Positions 7,768-18,177 of a stretch of 64,000 nt of DNA are shown piece after piece. This stretch comes from Pseudokineococcus marinus (GTDB lineage: Bacteria > Actinomycetota > Actinomycetes > Actinomycetales > Quadrisphaeraceae). A program made the position numbers and the translations under genes. The first letter of the stretch is position 1; each line of letters opens with the position of its first letter. The stretch covers positions 664,373-728,372 of the forward strand of contig NZ_JBBHZZ010000002.1 in NCBI RefSeq assembly GCF_037482405.1. The letters are read 5' to 3'. A model generated the notes under the pieces. That model had not been told where the DNA came from and searched no databases. It was given only the letters and a program-made list of their open reading frames with translations.

Positions 7768-9612
<1,845 letters not shown>

Positions 9613-9671
9613 CCCACCAGCGTGCCGCACCGGCCGGGGTGCTCCGCGCCGCGGCCACGCGGCGTCGTCGG

Positions 9672-10640
9672 TCAGCGCCCGACGTCGACGACGCGGGCGC
9701 CGTGCACGGGCCCCGTGACGCGGCGGACGTCGGCGGCGGCCCCGGAGGCGGCGAGCGCCACCGCCACGGCGAGGCCCTGCTCGCGGCCGTCGACGAGGAA
9801 GGCCGTCGTCGGCCCCGAGCCGGAGACGAGCGCCGCCACGGCCCCCGCCTCGAGGCCCACCTGCAGCGTCGTGGCGAGGTGGGGCGCGAGGGCGAGCGCC
9901 GGCTCCTGGAGGTCGTTGACGAGGGCGGCCCCGACGGCCGCGGCGTCCCCGGCGCGCAGCGCCTGGAGGAGCTCGTGCACCGCGGTCTCATCGACGTCGA
10001 GCGCGGCGCCCGCGGCCGCCCGGCCGGCCTCGCCGCGCCGGCGGTCGAGCTCGCCGTAGACGGCGGGCGTCGAGAGGCCCGACGCGGACAGCGCCAGCAC
10101 CCACGAGCGCTCTCCGCGGGCGAGGGCCGGGACGACCTGCTCACCGCGGCCCGTGCCCACCGCCGTGCCCCCGAGCAGCGCGAAGGGGACGTCGGCGCCG
10201 AGCTCCCCGCCGAGCGCGAGGAGGTCCTCGCGCCCGAGCCCGGTGCCCCACAGGGCGTCGCACGCGACGAGCGCGGCCGCGGCGTCGGCGCTGCCGCCCG
10301 CCATGCCCCCGGCGACGGGCACCGTCTTGGTGATGTCGAGGCGCACGCGCGGCGGGACCCCGGCCCGCTCGGCGAGGAGCAGCGCGGCCCGGACGGCGAG
10401 GTTGCGCTCGTCGACGGGGACGTGCTCGGCGCCCTCCCCCGTGACGGCGCACTCCAGGCCCCGGGACGGCGAGGCCCGCACGTCCTCGGGCAGGGACACC
10501 GCCTCGAAGACCGTGACGAGCTCGTGGGAGCGGTCGGGCCGCAGCCCGCCGACGCGCAGCGCGAGGTTCACCTTGGCGTGGGCGCGGGCCACGACCGACG
10601 CCCCGGGCACGGGGAGGACGCGCACCTCGCCGCTGCCCAT
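9672..10640 (-). CDS. ispE: 4-diphosphocytidyl-2-C-methyl-D-erythritol kinase
   Basis: 322-residue GHMP kinase that phosphorylates CDP-ME in the non-mevalonate isoprenoid pathway. The N-terminal ARAHAKVNLALRVGG block and the ATP-binding GHMP motif PVAGGMAGGSADAAAALVA are clear, with SGSGPTTAFLV near the C-terminus. The ATG at 10640 gives a normal length. It lies downstream of rsmA and upstream of the ABC-F gene on the same strand, the conserved rpf-rsmA-ispE-ABC-F order of actinobacteria. Confidence 0.96.
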   Translation of the reverse strand: MGSGEVRVLPVPGASVVARAHAKVNLALRVGGLRPDRSHELVTVFEAVSLPEDVRASPSRGLECAVTGEGAEHVPVDERNLAVRAALLLAERAGVPPRVRLDITKTVPVAGGMAGGSADAAAALVACDALWGTGLGREDLLALGGELGADVPFALLGGTAVGTGRGEQVVPALARGERSWVLALSASGLSTPAVYGELDRRRGEAGRAAAGAALDVDETAVHELLQALRAGDAAAVGAALVNDLQEPALALAPHLATTLQVGLEAGAVAALVSGSGPTTAFLVDGREQGLAVAVALAASGAAADVRRVTGPVHGARVVDVGR

Positions 10641-10724
10641 GCCGGGACCATAGGCGACGCCGTCGGCGGGCACCCCCGGTACCCGGCAGTCACCCGTGGT
10701 GACCGCAGCAGCGACGTCTCGGCG

Positions 10725-11732
10725 TCAGCGGGCGGGCGCCTCGACGCCGTCGGGCCCGAGGACGTCGAGGGCGGCGTCGGCCACGGCGACGAAGCCGGCG
10801 ACGTCGAGGCGCTCGCCGCGCAGGGCGGGGTCCACGCCGGCGGCGCGGAGCGCCTCCTCGGCCCGGGCGGCGCCTCCGGCCCAGCGCGCCAGTGCGGCCC
10901 GCAGCGTCTTGCGGCGCTGCGCGAAGGCGGCGTCGACGACGGCGAAGACGGCCTCACGGCCCGCCCGGCTGGCCGGGGGGTCGCGGCGCACGAGGTGCAC
11001 GAGCCCGGAGTCGACGTTGGGCGCCGGCCAGAAGACGGTGCGGCCCACCGCCCCCGCCCGGGCGACGTCGCCGTACCAGGCGGCCTTGACCGAGGGGACG
11101 CCGTAGGCGCGGCTGCCGGGCTCGGCGGCGAGCCGGTCGGCGACCTCGGACTGCACCATGACGAGCGCGCTGCGCAGCCCGGGCAGCCGCTCGAGGAGCG
11201 TCAGCAGCACCGGCACCGCGACGTTGTAGGGCAGGTTGGCCACGAGCGCCGTCGGCGAGCCGGCACCCGCGCCGAGGACGTCGGCCGCCGCGACCCGCAG
11301 GGCGTCGGCGCCGACCACGGCGAGCCGCGGCGGGACGGCGTCGTCGGCCCCCCGGCGGGCGGCGACCGTGCGGGGCAGCTCGTCGGCGAGCACGGGGTCG
11401 ACCTCGACGGCGACGACGCCGGCGCACCGCTCGAGGAGCGCGAGCGTCAGCGACCCCAGCCCGGGGCCGACCTCGAGCACGACGTCGTCGGCCCCCACCC
11501 CGGCGCGGCGCACGATGCGCTGCACCGTCCCCGCGTCCGTGACGAAGTTCTGCCCGAGGGTCTTCGTGGGCCGCACGCCGAGGCGGGTCGCCAGCGCGCG
11601 CACGTCGGAGGGGGGGGGGAGCGCCNCCCCGGCGCGGCGCACGATGCGCTGCACCGTCCCCGCGTCCGTGACGAAGTTCTGCCCGAGGGTCTTCGTGGGC
11701 CGCACGCCGAGGCGGGTCGCCAGCGCGCGCAC
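10725..11732 (-). CDS. rsmA: 16S rRNA dimethyladenosine transferase RsmA (assembly-duplicated 5' part)
   Basis: RsmA/KsgA dimethylates the two adjacent adenines near the 3' end of 16S rRNA. Visible motifs are LGQNFVTDAGTVQRIVRRAG, the SAM-binding EVGPGLGSLTLALLE, and the catalytic NLPYNVAVP. As written, a stretch of about 43 codons is duplicated around the single N at 11626, so the frame stays open but the length is inflated; removing it leaves about 292 residues from the GTG at 11732. Conserved LLGPSDVR-like residues continue upstream of that GTG with only a CTG available as a start, so the true start is uncertain. The 5' end overlaps the strong hairpin that follows rpf. Confidence 0.88.
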   Translation of the reverse strand: MRALATRLGVRPTKTLGQNFVTDAGTVQRIVRRAGXALPPPSDVRALATRLGVRPTKTLGQNFVTDAGTVQRIVRRAGVGADDVVLEVGPGLGSLTLALLERCAGVVAVEVDPVLADELPRTVAARRGADDAVPPRLAVVGADALRVAAADVLGAGAGSPTALVANLPYNVAVPVLLTLLERLPGLRSALVMVQSEVADRLAAEPGSRAYGVPSVKAAWYGDVARAGAVGRTVFWPAPNVDSGLVHLVRRDPPASRAGREAVFAVVDAAFAQRRKTLRAALARWAGGAARAEEALRAAGVDPALRGERLDVAGFVAVADAALDVLGPDGVEAPAR

Positions 11733-11754
11733 GTCGGAGGGGCCGAGGAGCGCT
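11498..11754. repeat. Assembly duplication: unmerged contig ends around N 11626
   Basis: The 128 nt before the N (11498-11625) repeat after it (11627-11754, offset 129). They are identical apart from the last few bases. Where the second copy reads GGGCCGAGGAGCGCT, the first reads a run of G with the C and A bases called as G. The first copy stops at the centre of the hairpin at 11732-11775. This is an artefact, not a genomic repeat. Confidence 0.9.
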
Positions 11755-11775
11755 CGCTCCTCGGCCCCTCCGACG
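11732..11775. terminator. Very strong palindromic hairpin after rpf
   Basis: Perfect 21-nt arms (11732-11752 and 11755-11775) separated by only 2 nt. The core is GGAGGGGCCGAGGAGCG against CGCTCCTCGGCCCCTCC. It begins 21 nt after the rpf stop (11797) and reaches the candidate GTG start of rsmA. It probably terminates rpf, and it could hide the ribosome entry site of rsmA. Confidence 0.75.
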
Positions 11776-11796
11776 CGGTCGGTCTCGCTCAGGGCG

Positions 11797-13197
11797 TCAG
11801 AGCCCCAGCTTGCGCGAGCACGCGGGCCAGGCGCCGTAGCCGCCGCGGTCGGCGCGCACCTTCTCGGCGATGGCGATCTGCTGCTCGCGGCTGTTCTCGT
11901 GCGGGTAGCCCGAGCCGCCGTAGGCCCGCCACGTCTGCAGGTTGAACTGCAGCCCGCCGTAGTAGCCGTTGCCCGTGTTGATGCCCCAGTCGCCGCCCGA
12001 CTCGCACTGCGCGAGGGCGTCCCAGGCGCTGCCGGAGGCAACGGGCGCCGAGGGCGTCGGCGGCTCCGGGGCGGGCTCGGGCTCCGGGGCGGGGGCCGGC
12101 GCCTCGGCCGGGGCGGGCGCCGGAGCGCTGGACGACCCGCCCGAGGAGGAGCCGCCGGACGAGGAGCCGCCCGAGGACGACCCGCCGGACGAGCGCGCGG
12201 GCTCGGCGGCAGGGGCCGGCTCGGGCTCGGGCGCCGGGCGCTCGGCCGTGCCGACGAGGACGACGCGCGGGCGCGGCGCGGTGGTGACGTCGTCCGCCAC
12301 CTGGTCGCGGGCGACGACCTGGCCGTCGGCGGTGGTCTGCGCGAAGCGCAGGGTGCGGACGCCGTCGGCGCCCTCGTCCGCGACGCGCGTCTGGCCCTCG
12401 AAGAGGTCGTCGGTCTCCCGTCGCTCGACGGGCGCCTCGACGGGCTGCTCCTCGACGACCTCCTCGGTGAGGACGCGCACGACGGTGACGACGAGCCCGG
12501 GCGTGAGCGGCGAGGCCTCGTCCACGGAGACGCGGTCGGCGTCGCCGACGGCGACCCCGGCCTCGGACAGCAGCGCGCCCACGGAGGTGGCGGTGCTCGT
12601 GAGGGGCTGGGCCTTCCCGTCCGCGACGACGGTGACGTCCTTCGGCGTGACGAGCTCGACGCTGCCCCCGCCGCGCCCCAGGGGCATGGAGCGCGACGCC
12701 GACAGCGCGGCGCCCTGGGAGCGCACGCCCAGGTCGTCGAGGGCCTCGTCGAGCGTGAGCGCCGTCGTCCAGTGCGTGCTGGTCTCGCCGTCGACCGTGA
12801 GCTCGAGCTGGCGGGCGTGGCGGACGACGACCGTGCCGCCGTCCTCGACGTCGCCGTCGACCGCGGGGGCCACGAGGTCGCGCGGGCCGACCTCGACCCC
12901 GCCCTCGGCGAGGACGTCGGCGACGTCGTCGCCGAAGAGGCGGACCTCCTGGCTCGCGCCGTCGACGTCGAGCTCCACCGTCGTCGACCCGGCCGCGTAG
13001 ACCGCCGCACCGCCGAGCAGCGCCACGAGGGCGGCGCCCTGGACGGCGGCGGTGGCGGCGCGACGTCCGCGCGAGCGGCGGGCCGGCGCGGGCGCGGCCA
13101 GCGTCGCCGACTCGTCCAGCAGGGCGTCGAGGCGGTCGGTGCCGGGCTCGGACGGGGTCCCGGAGGACGAGGGGGGCGTGGCGGGCGAAGAGCTCAA
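11797..13197 (-). CDS. rpfB: Resuscitation-promoting factor, RpfB type
   Basis: Secreted or membrane-anchored muralytic enzyme that helps dormant cells regrow by cleaving peptidoglycan. Order: a basic stretch and one hydrophobic anchor (TAAVQGAALVALLGGAAVYA), three DUF348 repeats (STTVELDVDGASQEVRLFGD is the first), a G5 domain near LTEEVVEEQPVEAPVERRE, a flexible linker with GGSSS repeated four times, and a C-terminal Rpf lysozyme-like domain. That domain has WDALAQCESGGDWGINTGNG, with the catalytic Glu in CESGG. TTG 13197 has AGGA upstream; GTG 13287 is an alternative start. Upstream of rsmA-ispE as in most actinobacteria. Confidence 0.9.
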   Translation of the reverse strand: MSSSPATPPSSSGTPSEPGTDRLDALLDESATLAAPAPARRSRGRRAATAAVQGAALVALLGGAAVYAAGSTTVELDVDGASQEVRLFGDDVADVLAEGGVEVGPRDLVAPAVDGDVEDGGTVVVRHARQLELTVDGETSTHWTTALTLDEALDDLGVRSQGAALSASRSMPLGRGGGSVELVTPKDVTVVADGKAQPLTSTATSVGALLSEAGVAVGDADRVSVDEASPLTPGLVVTVVRVLTEEVVEEQPVEAPVERRETDDLFEGQTRVADEGADGVRTLRFAQTTADGQVVARDQVADDVTTAPRPRVVLVGTAERPAPEPEPAPAAEPARSSGGSSSGGSSSGGSSSGGSSSAPAPAPAEAPAPAPEPEPAPEPPTPSAPVASGSAWDALAQCESGGDWGINTGNGYYGGLQFNLQTWRAYGGSGYPHENSREQQIAIAEKVRADRGGYGAWPACSRKLGL

Positions 13198-13470
13198 CAG
13201 GCGTCCTGACGTCGCGCGTTCCCGGGCGCTCGTGCGGGGAGGGCGGGCCGCGCGCAGCCGAGCGGGCCCCGCGCGGTGGAGGTCCACCGGGGGCCGCGTC
13301 GGTGCAGAGGGCGTCGCCCGGAGCCTTCCCCAGCCCCGGCTGACACGCCGACCGTAACCGATCCGAGACCTGGTGTCACACCCCTGGCCCCCTCCCGGCC
13401 CACCGCCGGCCACCCGCCCGCCTCCGGCCGACCGCACGGCCGCCCCCCGACCAGGACGCCACGGCGCGCA

Positions 13471-14394
13471 TCACCAGGGCCCGTAGAGCTCCTCGGCGGT
13501 GGCGGCGACGGCCGTGCACAGCTCCTCGAGCGGCACGTCGAGGACGCCGGCGACGACGCGCGCCGTGTGCGGCACGAGGTAGCTGGCGTTGGGGCGCCCG
13601 CGGTGCGGGGACGGCGTGAGGAAGGGCGCGTCGGTCTCGAGGAGCACGCGCTCCAGCGGGACGACGGACAGCGCGCTGCGCAGGCCGCCGGCGTTGGAGA
13701 AGGTCACCGTGCCGGCGAAGGACAGCCAGTAGCCGCGCGCCACGCACTCGCGTGCCATGTCGACGTCGCCGGAGAAGCAGTGGAGGACGACGCGCTCGGC
13801 GCGCTCCTCGGCCAGGACCCGCAGGACGTCGGCGTGCGCGTCCCGGTCGTGGACCTGCACGGGAAGCCCCAGCTCCTTCGCCAGGCGGACGTGCGCGCGG
13901 AACGACTCCTCCTGCGCGGCGACGGCGGCCGCGTCGCCCGCGTCGGTGCGGAAGGCGTCCATGCCCGTCTCCCCCACCACCCGGATCCGGTCGGCCCGGG
14001 CGAGGCGGCCGATCTCCTCGAGGGCGTCGTCCAGCTCGCCGCGCGCGGCGAGGACGGGCGCCTCGTTGGGGTGGAGGGCGACGCCGCCGACGAGCTCGGG
14101 GTGGCGCTGCACGGCCTCGACCGTCCACCGGGCCGCGGGGAGGTCGCAGCCGATCTGCACCGCGCGCGGGACGCCGGCCGCCGCGGCGAGGGCGAGCAGG
14201 TCCGCGACCGTGCGCCGGTCGCCGTCGTCCGACCGCTCGTCGGCACCGGGCCCGTCGACGATGTCAAGGTGGGTGTGGTCGTCGACGACGGGGACGGGCA
14301 GGGGCTCGGGGGCAGGCGGCCAGGACCGGTCGCGCCGCCGGCCGTCGGCGCCCGTCGACGAGCGCGCACGCGGGCGGGCGGGCTCCTCAGCCAC
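13471..14394 (-). CDS. tatD: TatD family metal-dependent hydrolase/DNase
   Basis: 307-residue TIM-barrel metallohydrolase. The metal ligands are visible: HTHLD near residue 40, the Glu in VVGETGMD, the His in VQVHDRDAH, HCFSGD, and ETDAPFLTP near the C-terminus. TatD proteins are Mg-dependent 3'-5' DNases linked to DNA repair. The start GTG overlaps the metG stop by 8 nt, so it is co-translated with metG, a conserved metG-tatD pair in actinobacteria. The first about 35 residues are a low-complexity extension. Confidence 0.93.
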   Translation of the reverse strand: MAEEPARPRARSSTGADGRRRDRSWPPAPEPLPVPVVDDHTHLDIVDGPGADERSDDGDRRTVADLLALAAAAGVPRAVQIGCDLPAARWTVEAVQRHPELVGGVALHPNEAPVLAARGELDDALEEIGRLARADRIRVVGETGMDAFRTDAGDAAAVAAQEESFRAHVRLAKELGLPVQVHDRDAHADVLRVLAEERAERVVLHCFSGDVDMARECVARGYWLSFAGTVTFSNAGGLRSALSVVPLERVLLETDAPFLTPSPHRGRPNASYLVPHTARVVAGVLDVPLEELCTAVAATAEELYGPW

Positions 14395-16195
14395 CGGCCT
14401 GCTCCTCGCGGAGCCGCTCCAGCTCGGTCTCGACGACGTCCTCGTCCAGCTTGGTGAACACGGGGGTCGGCTTGCCCACCGGCGTGCCCGGCACGACCGG
14501 GACCGAGCCCCAACCGGGGGCGCCGTCCCCGCCGCGCGGCGTCTGCAGCACCGGGTAGGGGCTGCCGCCGTCGAGGTCCTCGACCTCCCTCAGCTCGGGC
14601 ATCGGCGAGACCGTGCCGGTGCCGCCCATGACCTCGTGCACGGCCTGCGCGCTGTGCGGCAGGTACGGCGCGAGCAGGCCCCGGCAGTCCGAGACGCCCT
14701 GCGCGGCCACGTGGAGCACCGTGCGCATGCGGTCGGGGTCGCTCGTGCGCAGGGCCCACGGCGCCGTCTCGGACAGGTAGCGGTTGACCTCGCCGACCGC
14801 GCGCATCGCCTCGGACAGCCCCTGGCGCTGGCGGTGGGTGGCCACGAGGTCGCCGACGACGCCGAACGCGCCCGACGTCGTGGCCATGAGCTCGCGGTCG
14901 CGGTCGGTGAGGTCGCCCGCCTCGGGGATGCTCCCGACGTTCTTGGCGATGAGGCTCGCGGTCCGGTTGACGAGGTTGCCCCAGCCGGCGACGAGCTCGT
15001 CGTTCGTGCGGCGGGTGAACTCGCGCCAGGTGAAGTCGGTGTCGTGCGCCTCGGGGCCGGCGGCCGACAGGAAGTAGCGCAGCGCGTCGGGCTGGTAGCG
15101 GGAGAGCACGTCGCGGACGGAGATGACGACGCCCCGGCTGGAGGAGAACTGGCGCCCCTCCATCGTGAGGAACTCGCTGGCGACGACCTCCGAGGGCAGG
15201 GCCAGGTCGCCGAAGGCGCCGGGCCGCCCGCCGCGCGAGCCGCGCCCGTCGTAGCCGGCCAGCTCGGCCGGCCAGATGAGCGAGTGGAAGACGATGTTGT
15301 CCTTGCCCATGAAGTAGGCGCCGCGCGCGCCCTCGGACCAGTAGGGCCGCCAGGCCTCCGGGTCGCCGGCGCGGCGGGCCCACTCGACGCTGGCGGACAG
15401 GTAGCCGACGACGGCGTCGAACCACACGTACAGCCGCTTGGTCGGGTTCTCCTCCCAGCCCGGCAGCGGCACCGGGATGCCCCAGTCGATGTCGCGGGTG
15501 ATCGCGCGGGGGCGGATCTCCTCCAGCAGGTTCCGGCTGAAGCCGAGCACGTTGGGCCGCCACGACGGCGAGCCCGTCTTCGTCTCGAGCCAGGCGCCCA
15601 CGGCCTCGGCGAGCGCGGGCAGGTCGAGGAAGAAGTGCTGGCTCTCCACGAACTGCGGGGTCTCGCCGTTGATGCGGCTCACCGGGTTCTTGAGGTCGAC
15701 CGGGTCGAGCTGGTTGCCGCAGTTGTCGCACTGGTCGCCGCGGGCGCCGTCGAAGCCGCAGATCGGGCAGGTGCCCTCGATGTAGCGGTCCGGCAGCGTG
15801 CGGCCCGTCGACGGCGAGACGGCGCCCATCGTCGTCCTCTCGACGAGGTAGCCGTTGCGGTGGACCGTGCGGAACATCTCCTGCACGACGGCGTAGTGGT
15901 TGCGCGTCGTCGTGCGCGTGAAGAGGTCGTACGACAGGCCGAGGGCCTGCAGGTCCTCGGCGATGACGCGGTTGTACCTGTCCGCCAGCGCCTGCGGCGT
16001 CACGCCCTCGCGCTCGGCCTGCACGAGGATCGGCGTCCCGTGCTCGTCGGTGCCCGAGACCATGAGGACGTCGTGGCCCGCCATGCGCTGCTGCCGCGCG
16101 AACACGTCGGAGGGGACGCCGAAGCCGGCGACATGACCGAGGTGGCGGGGGCCGTTGGCGTAGGGCCAGGCCACCGCGGCGAGGACGTGCGTCAT
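14387..16195 (-). CDS. metG: Methionyl-tRNA synthetase
   Basis: 602-residue class I aminoacyl-tRNA synthetase charging tRNA-Met. The HIGH-equivalent HLGH lies in WPYANGPRHLGHVAG near the N-terminus. The zinc knuckle reads CPICGFDGARGDQCDNCG, with four cysteines. The KMSKS-equivalent loop is FSSSRG, the form usual for actinobacterial MetG. No C-terminal tRNA-binding EMAP domain is present. A TACGCT hexamer (16202-16207) lies 6 nt upstream of the ATG, so transcription is probably leaderless. The 3' end overlaps tatD by 8 nt. Confidence 0.97.
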   Translation of the reverse strand: MTHVLAAVAWPYANGPRHLGHVAGFGVPSDVFARQQRMAGHDVLMVSGTDEHGTPILVQAEREGVTPQALADRYNRVIAEDLQALGLSYDLFTRTTTRNHYAVVQEMFRTVHRNGYLVERTTMGAVSPSTGRTLPDRYIEGTCPICGFDGARGDQCDNCGNQLDPVDLKNPVSRINGETPQFVESQHFFLDLPALAEAVGAWLETKTGSPSWRPNVLGFSRNLLEEIRPRAITRDIDWGIPVPLPGWEENPTKRLYVWFDAVVGYLSASVEWARRAGDPEAWRPYWSEGARGAYFMGKDNIVFHSLIWPAELAGYDGRGSRGGRPGAFGDLALPSEVVASEFLTMEGRQFSSSRGVVISVRDVLSRYQPDALRYFLSAAGPEAHDTDFTWREFTRRTNDELVAGWGNLVNRTASLIAKNVGSIPEAGDLTDRDRELMATTSGAFGVVGDLVATHRQRQGLSEAMRAVGEVNRYLSETAPWALRTSDPDRMRTVLHVAAQGVSDCRGLLAPYLPHSAQAVHEVMGGTGTVSPMPELREVEDLDGGSPYPVLQTPRGGDGAPGWGSVPVVPGTPVGKPTPVFTKLDEDVVETELERLREEQAGG

Positions 16196-16211
16196 GCCGC
16201 CAGCGTAGTGA

Positions 16212-16239
16212 CGGCGGCGGCCGCCCCCCGCCGCCGCCG
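16212..16239 (-). terminator. Hairpin after the lipoprotein gene
   Basis: CGGCGGCGGC (16212-16221) and GCCGCCGCCG (16230-16239) with an 8-nt loop, in the 69-nt gap between the lipoprotein stop and the metG promoter, both on the minus strand. Confidence 0.6.
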
Positions 16240-16264
16240 ACGGGGCGGTCGGGCGACCCCGGGC

Positions 16265-16963
16265 TCAGGCGGGTGCGACGTCCGTGACGACGACCTGCGT
16301 GCCGGCGCAGGCGGTCCCGCGCTCGACGGGGCGAGGCGTGCCCGTGACGCGGACGCGGTCGCCCACCGAGACCTCGACGTCCGCGGGCAGCTGCAGGGAG
16401 AAGACCTGGCCGCCGCTCGTCATCTCGACGCAGCCCGCCGCCGAGGGCTCGACGACCTCGCCGACGAGGACGGTCGGCCGCGGGACGTCGGTCGGCGCCG
16501 TGGGCGGCGCCGTCGGGCGCGGCAGCAGCGGGAGGCCGCCGCCGCTCGGGCCCGGGGACGAGGACGGCGAGGTGGCGCCGGGCTCGTCGCCGGGCGCGGG
16601 GCTGGTCGTCATGCCGCCCATCGTCGGGCCGCCCGTCGTGGGAGCGCCGGTCGTGGGAGCGCCGGTCGACGTGGCGGTCCCCTCGTCGGAAGCGCCGGAG
16701 GTCGGCGCAGGACCCGTCGCCGAGCCGGCTGCCGGGGACCCCGCCCCTGCGTCGTCGGCGCCGCAGCCGACGAGGGCGAGCAGGGCGGCGACGGCGACCA
16801 CCGCCGGGAGGGCCGCTCGCCGGACGGCCGCGGGTCGGGTCGTCGCGGGTCGGGTCGTCGCAGGTCGGGTCGTCGCGGGCCGGGTCGTCGCGCCACGGCT
16901 CCCGGCGTCGCGAGAGCGAGCGGAGGGCGCGGAGGGGACCGGGCGGCCGGCGGGGAGCGTCAC
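16265..16963 (-). CDS. Putative lipoprotein with C-terminal OB-like domain
   Basis: 232 residues from GTG 16963. A long N-terminal stretch contains ATTRP four times, encoded by a 15-bp tandem repeat. It is followed by basic residues, a hydrophobic segment and a lipobox (ALLALVGCGADD), so the mature protein would be lipid-anchored through that Cys outside the membrane. A Ser/Thr/Pro/Gly linker (about 90 residues) leads to a C-terminal beta-rich domain, PTVLVGEVVEPSAAGCVEM through RVRVTGTPRPVE, resembling small OB-fold (DUF5666-like) domains. The N-terminal repeat before the signal is odd, and the true start may lie nearer the lipobox. Function unknown. Confidence 0.7.
   Translation of the reverse strand: MTLPAGRPVPSAPSARSRDAGSRGATTRPATTRPATTRPATTRPAAVRRAALPAVVAVAALLALVGCGADDAGAGSPAAGSATGPAPTSGASDEGTATSTGAPTTGAPTTGGPTMGGMTTSPAPGDEPGATSPSSSPGPSGGGLPLLPRPTAPPTAPTDVPRPTVLVGEVVEPSAAGCVEMTSGGQVFSLQLPADVEVSVGDRVRVTGTPRPVERGTACAGTQVVVTDVAPA
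16831..16890. repeat. 15-bp tandem repeat, four copies, in the lipoprotein gene
   Basis: Unit CGGGTCGGGTCGTCG (16831-16845, 16846-16860), then two variants (16861-16875, 16876-16890). In frame on the minus strand it encodes the pentapeptide ATTRP. Confidence 0.85.
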
Positions 16964-17108
16964 GGGGCTGGGACGCACGGGGGCGCCCCTCCGGTTCCCG
17001 GCGCGTCCGCGGGCGCCCTGCCTCCGGTCGTGACCGCCGCCCGGCGCCCCGGCACCCCGGCAGCCCGGCAGCCTGCGGCTGCGGTGCCGGTCTGGTGGGA
17101 TCGGCGTC

Positions 17109-17984
17109 ATGGCGCCGCCCCCCGCACCCCCCGACCGGCTCGCCGCCAGCACCGTCGGCGAGGAGGGTCCTCGTGTCGTCTTCGTGCACGGGCTCTTCGG
17201 GCAGGGTCGCAACTGGGCGACGGTGGCGCGGTCGCTGGCGGGTGGACCGCGGCGGGTGACGGTCCTCGACCTGCCCGACCACGGGCGCTCCCCGCGGTCC
17301 GAGCGCGTCGACTACCTCGCCATGGCCGAGCGCGTGGCCGTCGAGCTCGAGGAGCTGGGCGAGCCCGTCGTCCTCGTCGGCCACTCGATGGGCGGCAAGG
17401 TCGCCATGCAGCTGGCCCTCCGGCGCCCCGAGCTGGTGCGGGCGCTCGTCGTCGTGGACATCGCGCCGGTGGAGTACCCGCTCGCGGGCGGGCGCACCGA
17501 CGACCCCGAGGAGGAGGCCTCCCCCTTCGCCGACTACATCGACGCGATGCGAGCCGTCGACCTCGACCGCCTCGGCAGCCGCGAGGAGGCGCACGACGCC
17601 CTGCGCGACGTCGTCCCCAGCGACGCGGTGCGCGGGTTCCTCCTCCAGAGCCTGCTGCGCGAGCGGGGCGACGGCGACGGAGGGCCCTCCTGGCGGTGGG
17701 CGCTCAACCTGCCCGTGCTGCGGGAGGGCCTCGAGGTGCTGCGCGGCTTCCCCGCGCCGCCGGAGGGCGCGGTCTTCGACGGGCCGGTGCTGTGGGTCGC
17801 CGGGGCGACCTCCCACTACGTCCTCGACCGGGACCGCTCCCGCATGCAGGAGCTCTTCCCCTCGACCCGGCTGGTGCGCGTCAAGGGGGCCGGGCACTGG
17901 GTCCACTCCGAGCAGCCCGAGGTCTTCACCGCCACCCTCGAACGCTTCCTCGCCTCGGTGGAGGCCGGCGGCGCCCCGTCCTAG
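17109..17984 (+). CDS. Alpha/beta-fold hydrolase
   Basis: 291-residue esterase-like hydrolase. The oxyanion HG lies in VVFVHGLFGQGRNW and the nucleophile Ser in the elbow GHSMGG. A late Asp region and the catalytic His in VKGAGHWVHSEQPEVF complete the triad. The pattern resembles YbfF-type acyl-CoA/ester hydrolases. No signal peptide is seen, so it is cytoplasmic. It is convergent with the HNH gene downstream and divergent from the lipoprotein gene. The substrate cannot be read from the sequence. Confidence 0.88.
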   Translation: MAPPPAPPDRLAASTVGEEGPRVVFVHGLFGQGRNWATVARSLAGGPRRVTVLDLPDHGRSPRSERVDYLAMAERVAVELEELGEPVVLVGHSMGGKVAMQLALRRPELVRALVVVDIAPVEYPLAGGRTDDPEEEASPFADYIDAMRAVDLDRLGSREEAHDALRDVVPSDAVRGFLLQSLLRERGDGDGGPSWRWALNLPVLREGLEVLRGFPAPPEGAVFDGPVLWVAGATSHYVLDRDRSRMQELFPSTRLVRVKGAGHWVHSEQPEVFTATLERFLASVEAGGAPS

Positions 17985-17996
17985 AGCTCGCTGGGT

Positions 17997-18034
17997 CGAC
18001 GCGACGTCGCGTCGTCGTGTCGTCGTGTCGTCGT
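17997..18034. repeat. Palindrome plus 8-bp tandem repeat between convergent genes
   Basis: CGACGCGACGTCGCGTCG (17997-18014) is a perfect 18-bp palindrome 12 nt after the hydrolase stop and may act as a terminator. It runs into GTCGTCGT repeated three times (18011-18034). The rest of the 193-nt gap to 18178 shows nothing recognisable. Confidence 0.6.
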
Positions 18035-18177
18035 GTCGAGTGCGCCTGGGACGCACGCGTCCGGCCTCCTGCGCCGACGCCCGTCCGCGCCGGCGACGTC
18101 CGTCCCATCCTCCTCGCACCACCCGTCGACCTCGGCGAGGTCGTGCGCGGGTCGTCGTCATCGACGAGGCGCAGCGG

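Noticed and set aside
11498..11754. Gene duplication within rsmA
   Set aside because: The copies are identical except for G miscalls and flank a single N at a hairpin; it is an unmerged contig overlap.
13198..13437. c-di-AMP (ydaO) riboswitch upstream of rpf, as known in Streptomyces
   Set aside because: Short G-rich blocks look similar, but the conserved core blocks and their order could not be found; not supported.
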